This document shows positions 32,794-44,000 of a stretch of 64,000 nt of DNA, one piece after another. The notes under the pieces were generated by a model, which saw nothing but the letters and a program-made list of their open reading frames with translations, did not search any database and had not been told where the DNA came from. Numbering within the stretch: position 1 is the stretch's first letter; each line of letters begins with the position of its first letter. The translations under genes and the position numbers were made by a program. The DNA is from Haematococcus lacustris (lineage: Eukaryota; Chlorophyta; Chlorophyceae; Chlamydomonadales; Haematococcaceae): positions 3,221,000 to 3,284,999 of the forward strand of contig JASKMD010000020.1 in NCBI GenBank assembly GCA_030144725.1, read 5' to 3'.

Positions 32794-35700
32794 ATGGATA
32801 CTAATGAGAGCTTGCAGGCGCTGTTAGCGCAAGCAGCCCAGCAATATGCCTCAGCGCAGCATGCGCCTCCTGCTCCGGGTCTGGCCCTCGATAATGCCCT
32901 TCTGACCTCGCCAGAGTTCAGGATGTACTGTTACAAGGTGCAGCGGGGCCCTACCAACTCTCGAACGCAGCAATGCGTGTCCCATGCTTGTCGTCAGCCT
33001 CCTGCGTTTCCGCGCCAGGAAACTCTACCGGGGCAGCTACTGTAGCCGATGCAGAGGGACTCCACAGCTGAGATTGTCTCGTGTGCCTCGCGTTTCTCGT
33101 GTCGCAGATTGTGCCTTGTACTCGGCGCTACGGCCATGACTGGACGGCATGCCCGTTCTGCCAGTAGGTGCAGCGGCAGCAGCTCCAGTATTTATGGCTG
33201 TGCAGCTCATGGACGGACACATCTTGGTGACTTGTTTGCAGTCCTGGCGAGAAGGCAACTCGGAGATGTCCACAGAAATGCAACTACCTTCCAATTGCCT
33301 GCCCAGACATGAAAAAGGTTCGCAGGGAGGTCAGCTGTCGCACGAACCTTGTCCGGATTAGCAGGCGTGCTATCATGCTCCTCCGCGGCAACAGCGCGAG
33401 GTCCTGCGAAAGCGATGCTAAAACTAGCTGACATGACGATGCGCACGCATCTGTGAAGCACTGATCATTCAGCCGTTGTGTACATGTTTTCCCCTGGTGC
33501 AGGCGGGTGAGTGTCCACGGGGGGAAGCTTGCTTGTTTGCCCACAATACATTCGAGGTTTGGCTCCACCCATTGAGGTATGTAGTGGCATCCCTACCAGA
33601 TGAGAAGTTAGAATAGAAGCAGTCCAGCAGCAAGCTGGCAAGTGCTGACGTTTCTGCCCATGCTCAGGGTTCCACATCCGCATGCCCAGTGGATAAATGA
33701 TTGTACCAGCAGGTCGTGTGAGGCGGTTGCGTCTGCTGCTGCCTACAGGTACCGCAGCCAGATGTGCAGCTACGGCCCAGACTGCAGACGCGGTATCTGC
33801 TTCTTTGCTCACCAGCCGCCAGAGCTACGGGTGGTAGACCAGTCATACCTGCAGGAGATTGAGCGCCAGCTGGACGCCATGGGTGTTAGCTCTGCAGCTT
33901 TTGGGTTTCCACCCAGCAACAATGCCAAGGTGCAGCACCACCAGGAGCGTGGCACCCCAGGTGGCAGTAGCAACACCACTGGTGCCTCCAGCACTGCAGC
34001 TGGCAGCGAGCGCAGCGAGCGTGGTACTGGCACAGGGTCCGGGGACAGAGGTGCAGATCGGTCATCTGGACAGGGAGCCAGCCAGCCAGGCTCCACGCAC
34101 CACACCCCGCGTGCTCGCGTCCCCATGGGCACTGGGCTGGGTACTGTGGGTGGCCTGGTGGGTGGCGCGCCTGACGAAGTGAGCACTGCAGCTCTCCTGG
34201 TCCAGTTACAGCTGCAGCGCACAACTGGGGAGCCAGTGCCCAAGAGTCTTAAGACGCAGTCGTCCAGCCTGCAAGCTCATGCAAGCCCTGGCCCCTCTAC
34301 GCCTGGCTCTGCCATGCCGGGGGACAAGTCTGAGCAAGACAAGATCATGCAGGCTGCTGCACTGTTGGGCATGGACCCAATGCAGCTGGCGCACCTGAAG
34401 CAGCTGTATGGCAGCAAGTCTGCCCATCAGGTGAGCCCTGCTCCATTGTGGGTGTTGAGCTAGTGCTGTCGAGCTTGCCAGAGATGGCAGCAAAGTGCAG
34501 CAGGTGGTCAGTCCAGCTTGACCCCCAACAGCCTGTAGTCTGCCACTCAACGCTGCCACAATGACGGTGTAGCTGGCAGGCCAGCAGAGGTGTGGAAAGC
34601 TGTAGCGTGATGTGTCACAGGCAATGCCTGCACGGAGGCAGCACAGCAGATCTGCACTGCGGCGGTCCTGGTCTGTGCAGGGCATGCGAGGCCTGAGCGC
34701 GCAATCCTCTGCCTGCGTCACGCCCACAGCGGCAGGTCTAGGAGGCGGAGGCCATGGCGGCCAGGGCTCCCAGCAGGCCCTGCTTCAGGCTGCCATGCAG
34801 CAGATGATGGCGCAAGCCTCCTCCGCTACGGGCATGTCGGCTGCCCCTGCCTCCCCCCTCAACCACCTCAACCACTCCCAAGGGATGCTGCTGGGGACTC
34901 CAGGCAGCACCGGCCACAGCCAGACCTTGGGCTATCAGCTGTCTGGCAGCAGGGAGCATGGGGGCAGGCCGGGTCAGGGCATGGGTAGCAACGACAGCAA
35001 TGATAGCACAGGCAACAACAACATGAACAGTGACCTGTCAGCAGGCTTTGCTGCCGGGATGATGGCGGCGCTGCAGGGGGGGGCCATCTCGGCACGAGAC
35101 AGCCTGCCCAACCCGCACCAAAGCCCACACCACATGCAGCAGCAGCACAGCGGCTTTCCAGCCCAGCAGAACAGTGCTGCAGCCTCCTCACTCTTGGCCT
35201 CCTCACTCTCCCTGCGCAGCCCGCTGCCCTCCCTCTCTGCCAATGATGAAACCATGGCTGCCACCCTCAAACTGCTGGCTGATCTGACTATGGGCAGCCG
35301 CAGCAACGCAGCCTCCGACACGGCGGCTACATTGCATCAGCAGCAGCAACAAGCGGCTGCCTCAGCCATGGCAGCTCACTTTATGTCGGCGGCTCAGCAG
35401 CGTGACCAGCAGCAGTCTCTGCAGCCGTCTGCCAGCTACAACCATGAAGGAGGTGCCTTCTCTGCCGCAGCAGCCGCTGCTGCTGCTGCCCTGATGGGTC
35501 ACAGCTTCACCGGTGCAGATGGCAACAGCATGGCCCTGCCCAACTCCCATGTTCATCCCGGTCAGGTGTCAGCTGCTCCTCCCTCAACCTCTTACCCGGG
35601 CCACCCCTCTCTCTCCTCCCTGCAGCTTGCTGGCGTGCTGCAGCAGATGAGCATGCAGCTGATGGCGCAGGGTAACGGAGCAGAGGGGCAGGCGCAGGCC

Positions 35701-37147
35701 GCAGCACTGGCCACCATGCTGCCAGACCTGCTGCGCAGCCTTCATGACCCCAGGGCACCGCCCCTGCCCTCCAGCCCTGCCCCTGGGGGGCCCCCCTTCA
35801 AGTACCGCGGCACCCCGCCCCCACCCCCACCCCCCCCACCCCCACCCGAGGGCGTCGTTAGAGCGCAGTGCGATGCTGCACCTGCCGCCCTCCTCACCCT
35901 TGGCGCCTGGCAGCCCCTACAGCGGAGCGGGGCACCCAAACACTGGCGTGGCCAGCCCCAGCCACTACCACCACAGCACCCCCCACAGCGCTGGCATGGG
36001 CCGGGCAGGGCCTGTGGTACCCCGCGCCCACACTGCCCCAGAGGGGCCCATGCCCCTGTCCCCCTCCATGCACCGTGCGCCCATGTCCCTGCCCGCATCT
36101 GCTGGCTCTCAGTCCCTGTCCCTCAGCCTGCACCAGGCAGACTCTATGGCAGAGGGCTCAGGCACCCCGGCCATGTTCAGCTCCCATGGCTGCCCTGCCA
36201 GCAGCAACGGCAGCGCCTCAAGCTGTGAGGACACAGATGCGGGCCAGGTTGCCCAGCCGCTGCCCCCTCGCGCACCTGGAACCAACACTGGCCAGGAGCG
36301 CCGCTCAGCATCAGGGGCTGGCCTGGCTGCTGAGGCTGCTGCACGCGTGGAGGAGCGGCAGCGTGAGGAGCATGGGGTGACTCGGGGCATGATGGCAGCG
36401 GCCATGGCGGCGCTGGGGGTTGATCCTGGTGAGGCAGTGGAGATGAGTGACCTCATGGCACACCCTGAGCTGCACGGTGCCGACCACCTGTTGCAGTCCC
36501 TGTCTGCCATGATCAGTGAGCCCAGCAACGGCGGCAACACTGGCAGTGTGCCGCTGCCGGGATCCTCTGCGCCGGCATTTGAGGGCAACCACCTGCTGCC
36601 CTCCCGCCACTCCCTGGCCGCATATGCCTCTGCCATGGGCCCCTTGATGGGCTCCGCCGGTTCCGAGTCTGCAGGGGTAGGTGCGGCTCCGTTCAGCAAT
36701 GCTGCAGGTATGGGTGCTGGTGGAAGGAGCTTGCTGGAGCAAAAGGGCTCGCTCGCCTTTGGTGCATTTGACTTCAACCACCGTGCGCACAACTACAACC
36801 AGCAGCAGCTGCTGAGCAGCACTGGCCCGTTTGCACTCCACCAACAGTCAAAGATGGCGGCGCTGTTTGCAGTGTCGGGCGGCAGCAGCAGCGGCAGCAG
36901 CCAGGCGGCAGGCAACGGCCACCAGGGCTCCAGCTCGCCCCTGCTGCCGGTGGCCTCAGGCAGCCTGAGTGCAGCCACCACTGACGCCAGCTCGCCCCCT
37001 CAGGCCCAGGGCCAGGCGGGGTGCGGCAGCCCGCTGGTACGCCGCAGCCTGACTGTGGCGCAGTCTGAGTCTCAGGGCAAAGACGCCCCCTCAGCTGGCT
37101 TGGAGGCGGGGCGGCAGAGCTCCAGTCAGCTGAGGCTGGGGAGCTGA
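32794..37147 (+). CDS. Plant-type tandem CCCH zinc-finger protein (RR-TZF) with long Q/S/A-rich tail
   Basis: Exons 32794-32937, 33108-33163, 33242-33317, 33503-33576, 33749-34430 and 34681 to about 37147 join in phase up to a late frame break. The N-terminal RR-like region reads FRMYCYK/IVPCTRRYGHDWTACPF then CHPGEKATRRC. The two fingers follow exactly the plant pattern C-X8-C-X5-C-X3-H-X16-C-X5-C-X4-C-X3-H (CPDMKKAGECPRGEACLFAH and CSYGPDCRRGICFFAH). Plant RR-TZF proteins shuttle to P-bodies and stress granules and promote decay of specific mRNAs. The remaining ~1000 residues are Gln/Ser/Ala/Met-rich with motifs such as MQQMMAQ. Near a Pro tract at about 35815-35850 the coding frame changes; downstream the reading ASLERSAMLHLPPSSPLAPG is clearly protein-like, so an indel in the C-run is likely. 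Stop TGA 37145-37147. Confidence 0.88.
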
Positions 37148-38988
37148 GGAGCTGAGCTGGCTGCCTCAGGTGCAGGGGTGAGAGCAGCGCCACAGCTGCT
37201 GATGAGGAGTGTGGCTAGCCACTGGACATGTCAGGTGTTGCCTCAGCCATACTGCTGTGGCATGCTGCGTGTCCAGCGACTACGATGGTGCCTGGCAGGC
37301 AGTGGGCACCCGGGTTGACATCAGCCCGCCCTTCCAGGGATGTGGGCCAGTGAGCTCAGCCTGCAGCACCAGGCTGCTGTGTGCTCTTGCAGCCAACAGG
37401 TGTTGATCACCTGGCTGTGGTGCGCCCTTGCCTGTCGCTGCAATGTGATCAGTTACCAGGTGGTGGCAGAAGGTTGCAATTGTCACAGGGCTGCCAGGCA
37501 GGTTGTGGGATGTCTGGTCGCCCTCTACTACTTGTCACGCACTGTGCTATGTGCAGCTTCACTAGGGCCAACAGTGTGCCTCCCTGGTCTGCATGTGGGC
37601 AGCAGCGCTGACCCAAGTGTGGTGCAACCCCCCAGAGTGCAGTGCGCCACACCCAGGTGCACAGCTGCCTGTGGGTGGACAGCAGCCGGCTGGAGCCGTG
37701 GTGCGGGCCCACAACTGGTAGGGGCTGTGCTCAGGGGCTGTTATTACAGTATGTGCCGCCGGGTCTTTCCCAGATGACAATTACAGTAGTGGCCACTCAT
37801 GCTGGCGAGCGTCAATAATGACACCCTATCTGACTGCCTGCATCAAGGCATAAGGTTGGGCGTCTGCCGCATGATGCTGCATGATGGTGGCAGGGGGGCT
37901 CGTTTGCTTGACGGTGTGTGTCTGTCTTTTTGTCGCAGCTGCTGCTGAGACTAGTTTTCTCCATTGGAGGGGCCTGGGGCTAGGTCTGCACAGAGTGGCT
38001 GTGGTCAGTCTGGGCCAGGGTGTCAGAGCCAGGGCGAGCAGCAGGCTCTGTCAGCCAGCAGCTTGCTCACATGTTGTGCTTAGATGTGGTTCTAGATGGT
38101 TTCCTACTCCCTGTCGGTTAGCTGGGCACATGATCAGTCGAAGCTGCTTTGTTTAGTGGTGGGACTCGCGCTCGCACCAGCCACTACGCATCATCACCTT
38201 GCCTATGATTTACGTTATTCCTTCTAGCCCACCCTCTGTCTGCCTTTCTGATCTACTTGCAGCAGCAGCTCGCGGGCTATTGACCTGTGCTTTGTGACTA
38301 TTTCCATCGGTCTACATGCCATGCATCCTCTTGCCATGCACCCCATGTAAGTATTGACCGTCCCTTTGCCACGCCGCACGGAGACTTGTGTTGTACATGC
38401 CGGCATACCAGCATGCAGGGCAGGCAGTCAGCCCACAATAAAAATGAGTCACACAGCGATGAAGACGTGAAACTTCAGGCTGCTTGTCCGCCCTCTCGCT
38501 CAGCCATTTGAACAGCCCATGGTTCCTTACTCGAATCCTGACGACAGCCAAAAACTTGTACAGCTAAGTAGCGCAACTCGACTAGCCTAGTCGTCTCGAC
38601 TCGATTAGAATAGTCACTCTAGATGGGCATGAATGTGCATTTGACTAGCGCACCTACATCAGGCACCTATATGGACTTCATGGCGCAGCTCAGCGATTGA
38701 TTTGCTGGCCTTGCTGGGTTGGCGGTTAAAGTTGGTTACCCGGACATGCCCGGACATGCGGACACGATGTAAGTACACTGCATTACCACTACGCGACTAC
38801 GAGGCTGTCGATGCCTTAGCCAACCATGCATTTTGACCTCACAAACACATAGTCACATAGTGCCTTGTAGGCAGGCGGGCAGTGGCGGGCAGTGGCGGGC
38901 AGACGCCCCTAGCCTACCTGACGCTAGTTGATGATAGATGATAATCATTCCATGGCAAGATTTAAAAAAACCCGTCTAGTCTAGTCAA

Positions 38989-39239
38989 TCTAGCCTAGAT
39001 CTAGGCTAGATCGCTCTCGCTATGTACAGCTGACTCGTCACACTTATCCAGGCAGGGGATTTGTCGTTGGCTTGCCCCATTATGCCGCATGCCTGGTCGG
39101 CCTGGTTCGGCTTTATAAATTACGTAATGGACATCATTCTGCCCCACTCCGGCTGCCGGCACTCCGGTTGGATGGCGACCTAATGCACCTCCCAGCACGG
39201 CCACTCCGCTTGGATGATTTTTGCTGAATCCCTGTGATG
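38989..39239 (+). repeat. Dispersed family B, copy 1 (CTAG palindrome plus 116-bp conserved block)
   Basis: A perfect 22-bp palindrome TCTAGCCTAGATCTAGGCTA (continuing GA) at 38989-39010 is followed about 114 bp later by a block at 39124-39239 that matches 60792-60907. The block includes GTAATGGAC, CTCCGG(C/T)TGCCGGC(A/G)CTCC and CCACTCCGCTTGGAT. It directly abuts family A copy 2. Confidence 0.8.
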
Positions 39240-39242
39240 TCC

Positions 39243-39430
39243 CTGTCAGCCTTACAAAGCATAGAGCTGTTGGTTTTGATGAGGAGCCTAGTGGTTCAGG
39301 GGAAACGTGCCACCGGTGTGGGATTTGCAGTCAGCAAGGGTGCTACCGAGGATGCTTCAACTTGCTTGGAATAGCTGAGTGAGATTACCCACAGTCAAAC
39401 ATGTTGTTCCATGTTGAATGAGTTGTGTTG
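39243..39430 (+). repeat. Dispersed family A, copy 2
   Basis: About 188 bp matching 60242-60433: CTGTCAGCCTTACAAA, GTTTTGATGAGGAGCC, GTGCCACC, TTTGCAGTCA, AAGGGTGC, ACCGAGGATGCT and CTGAGTGAGATTACCCACAG, ending CATGTTGAATGAGTT. In this copy there is no protein-coding sequence upstream, unlike the copy at 60.2 kb. Confidence 0.9.
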
Positions 39431-40264
39431 ACTGCATGGTCGGCCTGCTGGGCAAATAATATTCAAAGTTTTAGCATGGCTAAGGCAACAAAGCAAGAGG
39501 TGAAGCTCTGGAGCTGAGCAAGTGCTGGCAGGAAGCGAACAGCTGCTGACATATCAGCCAAAGAGGGGTAGGAACTAATCCGATGTACAACTCAATCAGT
39601 GCTGCAGATGTTCACTCAATCAGCTGCTCACGGCTGTTGGTGTCGTTACCAGATGCGCAATGCATGCTCAATGATAAAATGACCAAGGCAACAGCCCGCA
39701 GCGCTGCAAAGGCTGGCTGAGCATGAGGAGCCAGGCACTGGCCTGGTGCTAGGGCCAGGTGCTGGCTTGCACCCTGGGCAGAGCTGGCAGCTGACCTGTG
39801 CCTGGCGGCTGTGGGCTGTGTGTCCTCTGATGGTGGAGGTAGGGCCTGAGGGTGGGGGCAGCTGAGGCTCACTGCTGAAGGGGCGGATGCTGGAGTAGGA
39901 CGACAGGCGGCGGGCCGGGCCCCCCTCCTGCTGCCAGCTGCGCAGCGCCCTCACACTACCTCAGCGCCGCCTGGGACCTTTGTCCTGCAGCAGCAGCGGT
40001 CGCAGCGCATGGTGTGCTGGCTGTCCTACTGATGACCACCATTGGTTAACTGCCTCGCTGCTACTGCTGCTGTGTTGTTTTGCTGCGGCTGTGCTGTCTG
40101 CCTGCCTTACTGCTGCTGCTGCTGTGCGGACTGCCTGGATGCTGGCTATCATGGTGAGCTGTTGATTCTGTGTGACTCAGCATGGTGATGTGCAATCCAG
40201 GCGCAGCCTGGGTTGGCCTCCTGCCCTCCACACATGCCATCACCCCCGTATGCAGGAATCTTAC

Positions 40265-40852
40265 CTTCACGTAGCGTTCAGCTTCCATAAGGCTCATGTT
40301 GTGCAAAGCTCGGATGGCACTGTGACACATCACAACATGGACATCACCGTCAAACAGCTGTACTCTTGGCATGAAGTAGCGTGGCGGGCTGGGGAGCAAG
40401 GCAGGAGATATGGCTGATGGTTGTCCAGGCCTACTGCTGTATCTCAAAAGACTTACGCTTCCTTTTGTTCTTCAATCTACACGGAATGAAGGGCAGCAGG
40501 GTAGTACAAGTGATCAGGCTGGCACACGTGCTGGCTTGCATGTCTCTGTCAGGCCAGACCTTCGCGTCATCGAACTCATATCGGTTTGCTTTGAACTGTT
40601 CACGCACGGTGCGCAGGAGCGCCGCCTCGTTGCCTTGCTGCGTCGACAAAGCTTAGGGGGTGCATGGATGGGGCTTACAGGGCAGTGCTGCGCACCTCAC
40701 CCACTCGTTGGCCATAAAACCGTGCCATGAGAAGGCAGTCTTTGTATAACTGCAGGTGCGATGCGATGGTTGGGGACCAGCCGTGCAATACGGATGGCCA
40801 GCTGTAGGGTGATTACCTTCTTGACAGACACTGCCCTGAACAGGTTCTCCAT
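40265..40852 (-). CDS. LYR-motif (Complex1_LYR) mitochondrial protein, 3' end unresolved
   Basis: Five minus-strand exons join in phase: 40852-40817, 40749-40701, 40633-40560, 40476-40457 and 40319-40265. They read MENLFRAVSVKK, LYKDCLLMARFYGQRVG, NEAALLRTVREQFKANRYEF, IEEQKEA and AIRALHNMSLMEAERYVK. The LYK tripeptide in helix 1 and the later basic helix are the hallmark of LYR proteins, small matrix proteins that bind acyl-ACP and help assemble respiratory complexes or deliver Fe-S clusters. The particular subfamily is not clear; plant LYR assembly factors have a similar middle block. Exon 4 is only 20 nt. The last exon, after the GTAAGA-type donor at 40264, is not certain. The gene shares a very short promoter with NUP98. 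Confidence 0.8.
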
Positions 40853-41028
40853 CAGTCCTACCTCGGTTTTGTCATATATCTAAAGGTTTGAGGAGCCAGG
40901 GAAGTATTGCATGTTTCCATCTGCATGCACAGTTCAAAACTCGACGTTGTTTGGTAAGGCACCTGCGTACTCGTGGCTCGCATTGAAAGTAGCTTAAGGC
41001 TGACGGGGGTCTAACCCAATCCGCCAGG
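40853..41028. promoter_or_regulatory. 176-bp divergent promoter, LYR gene / NUP98-96
   Basis: Only 176 bp separate the two start codons, so both 5' UTRs and core promoters must overlap or be very short. No TATA box is clear. Confidence 0.5.
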
Positions 41029-44000
41029 ATGTTTGGCGGTGAGACCCATTCCCAGCACGCGTGAAGTATTTAACGGACCCTTGCATCTAACTTATGTGTC
41101 TAATCTGCTGACGGTGCTCGCAGGGTTTGGCCAAGCCCAACCTCAGCAACCTGCCTTTGGAGCATCCCCAACTCCAGCCTTTGGCGCAGCACCTGCATTT
41201 GGCGCGCAGCCAGCACAGGTGCTCCGAATAGCTAGATCGCTGCATTGGCTTCACTGTACATTGCCTGCGAGCATCAGCGGATCGTTGCGAGCATCTCATG
41301 TTCTGCCTTCTTACCCCCGTAGCCTGCATCGCCCTTCGGCACCCAGTTCGGCGCAGCCACCCAGGTACGTTGACAGTCCTACTGCGCTCAGCCCAGTTCT
41401 TGCGATGTTTGCCCATTGCATCCGTTTCGACATTTCGCCCTCCAGCCCACGTTTGGGGCGACGGCTACACCAGCGTTTGGAGCTACTGCTGCACCCGCCT
41501 TTGGGGCCTTCGGGGTGGGTCTGATGGCCCCCTAGGAATGCCCTGTGCCAGGCTCATCATGCCCAGCCAGCTGCTCTCCCTCAAACTGCAGGCCCAGAAG
41601 CCTGCTGCATTTGGAGGTGGTTTTGGCAGCACCTCTACATTTGGCGCCTCCCAGGTGACACAGCTGCTGGCGTCAGCAGCAGGGACAGACCATCAGTGAG
41701 GAGCGTAGCAGTGGCCAGGCAACAGCCCCCCCTCTATGCAGCAGCCTGGCATAGCAGCACCCTGTGTTTCCTGAATGCTGAGCCAGCCGGACGCTGTGCA
41801 GTGCCTGCTGGCAGCCGCTTTCTGGCTTCCTGGGGCCATTGCCAGGTGCCCACTGAGCCTACACTTCATGCCGCAGCTTGGCTGAGGTTCACCAGGCAGC
41901 TTGCATGCATGCACACTCTGTGCCAGCCGCAGTCAAGCACAGCCTGAAGTGCAGTGCCCAACCCTTGCTCTGACTGTGCCCTGCCAGCCTACCAGGCAGC
42001 TGCACCCCTGTCCCCGGTACCCGCTGCTGTGCCTGCTCTGCCCTGCAGCCGGCCTTTGGTGCACCTGCTGCCACGCCTGCTTTCGGCGCTCCCGCCAGCA
42101 CCCCAGCATTTGGCATCAGCACCGTGCCGTCCTTTGGCGCCCCAGCCACCGCCCAGGCCTTCGGTGCCGCCAGCACCCCTGCCCCGGCCTTTGGTGCTGC
42201 CCCTGCCTTTGGAGCCGCCCCTGCCTTTGGTGGTGCCAGCAGCACCCCTGCCTTTGGTGCCGCCCCTGGCGCCAGCGTGTTTGGCGGCGCACAGCAGCCG
42301 GCTGCCTCCCCCTTTGGCCCCGCTGCGCCTGCCAACCCCTTTGGTGCACCACAGCAGGCAGGGGGTCTGTTTGGGGCACCCCAGGCGGGCATGTTTGGGC
42401 AGCAGGCCGCGGCAGCGCCTGGGACGCGCAGCGTGCCTTACCAAAAGATTGTGGAGAAGGATGGCACCAACTCAGCCAATGGCCAGCCCGCCACTGCCAC
42501 CTTCCTGACCATCACAGCCATGCCGGCCTACCTCAGCAAGTCCATGGAGGAGCTGAGGTGGGGGGCAGGGTCACAGGGCGGTGTTTGGGGCCACTGCCCT
42601 GCTGCCTTCCTCCCCTATGGGCAGGGCTGACAGGGAGAGGTGGCGGCTGCAAGGGAGGAGCAGGGAGGTCAGGGGAGGGTGGCTGGGGGTGAGGGGGGGG
42701 GGGCCAAGGGATAGGCGAGGGGGTGGCAGGGGCATGGCATGGCAACAGTGGCATGAGGGGGGGGGCAGCTGGGGCTGCATACCCTGTCACAGTCCAGGCT
42801 TGAAGCCCCGGCCCCTTTGCCCCCCCCCCTGCTGCTGTTGGCTGCAGGTGGGAGGACTACCAGCAGGGGGTGAAGAGTGCGGCTGCAGGGCCAGCCCCAG
42901 CACCAGCCTCGCCCTTTGGCTCCACCCCGGGGGCCTTTGGCAGCGCCCCTGCCACCACTGGCGCCTTCGGAGCAGGTGTGTGCAAGGCACAGCAGGCAGG
43001 CAGACAGACAAGCAGCAGCACAGGCTCGGTGTTGTGTAGGGTAATGCTGTGAAAGTGTGACCAGAAGTAGAAGTGTGACCAAGAGGGGGACTGAAGAAGT
43101 GTGACCAAGAGGGGTGACAGGTGCCGTGCAGTGTCCAGTCCTGCACGCCCTACCCTGTTAAGTCAGAAAGGGACAGAGGGGCCAACCATAGCCCGTGCCC
43201 TGCTGCCCACTCAGTCCTTGCCAGGCCCCCACTGCCTGCTGCTGCTGCCCCCATGCCCCTGCAGCTGCCCCCAACCCCTTTGGCACCAGTGTGTTTGGCG
43301 CGCAGCCGGCCACCACCTCCCCGCCAGCCTTTGGTGCCGCCAGCACTCCGGCCTTTGGCTCCAGCCCCGGGGCCTTTGGCAGCAGCGCCCCCGCCTTTGG
43401 CAGCTCAGCCTTTGGCGCCACCACCTCCCCTGGCCTGTTTGGCACCCCGGCTGCCAGCGCCCCTGCCTTTGGATCCACGCCCAGCCCCGGCCTGTTTGGC
43501 CAGCCCGCAGCCACCACCCCCGGGGGGCTGTTTGGCGCAGCTGCACAGCCGGCCGCCTCCCCCTCCCTGTTCAACTTCAACTCAGCCCCGGCCGCCACCA
43601 CCTCCCTGTTTGGCCAGCCGGCAGGCACCAGTCCGGCATCGCCTTTTGGGGCCACACAGCCCGCGTTTGGCAGCAGCCCGGCACCCGCCTCCCAGCCCAG
43701 CAGCCTGTTTGGAGCCACTGGTGAGAGGCAGGAGGCAGTGGGGTGAATGGGAGGAAAGGGCACGAATGGGCAGGAAGTATGGGCAGAATTGGAAGAATGA
43801 GCAGGAAAAAGAGACAAGGGGTTGAAGCAGAGTGGGGGAAGGGGGGGACGCAGGAAGGGTCAGGGAGGATGCAGGATAGTGGAGGCTTGTGAGGGGAACA
43901 GATTGCAAGCCCTGATTGGTGGCCCTGACCTGACAAGCTTCCTGTGCAGGGCCAGAGACTGGGTAGGGTGTGCAGGTTCCTTAGCCATTGCTGCTGGCAT

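Larger units (their letters stand above)
37148..40264. other. Long spacer with dispersed-element copies and unresolved 3' end of LYR gene
   Basis: No gene is supported between 37148 and about 39960. A weak minus-strand reading frame at 38312-38551 starts MAVVRIRVRNHG but has no recognisable family. Families B and A sit back to back at 38989-39430. The last exon of the minus-strand LYR gene should lie between 39961 and 40264; an open stretch ending with TGA at 39961-39963 is one candidate. Confidence 0.4.
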
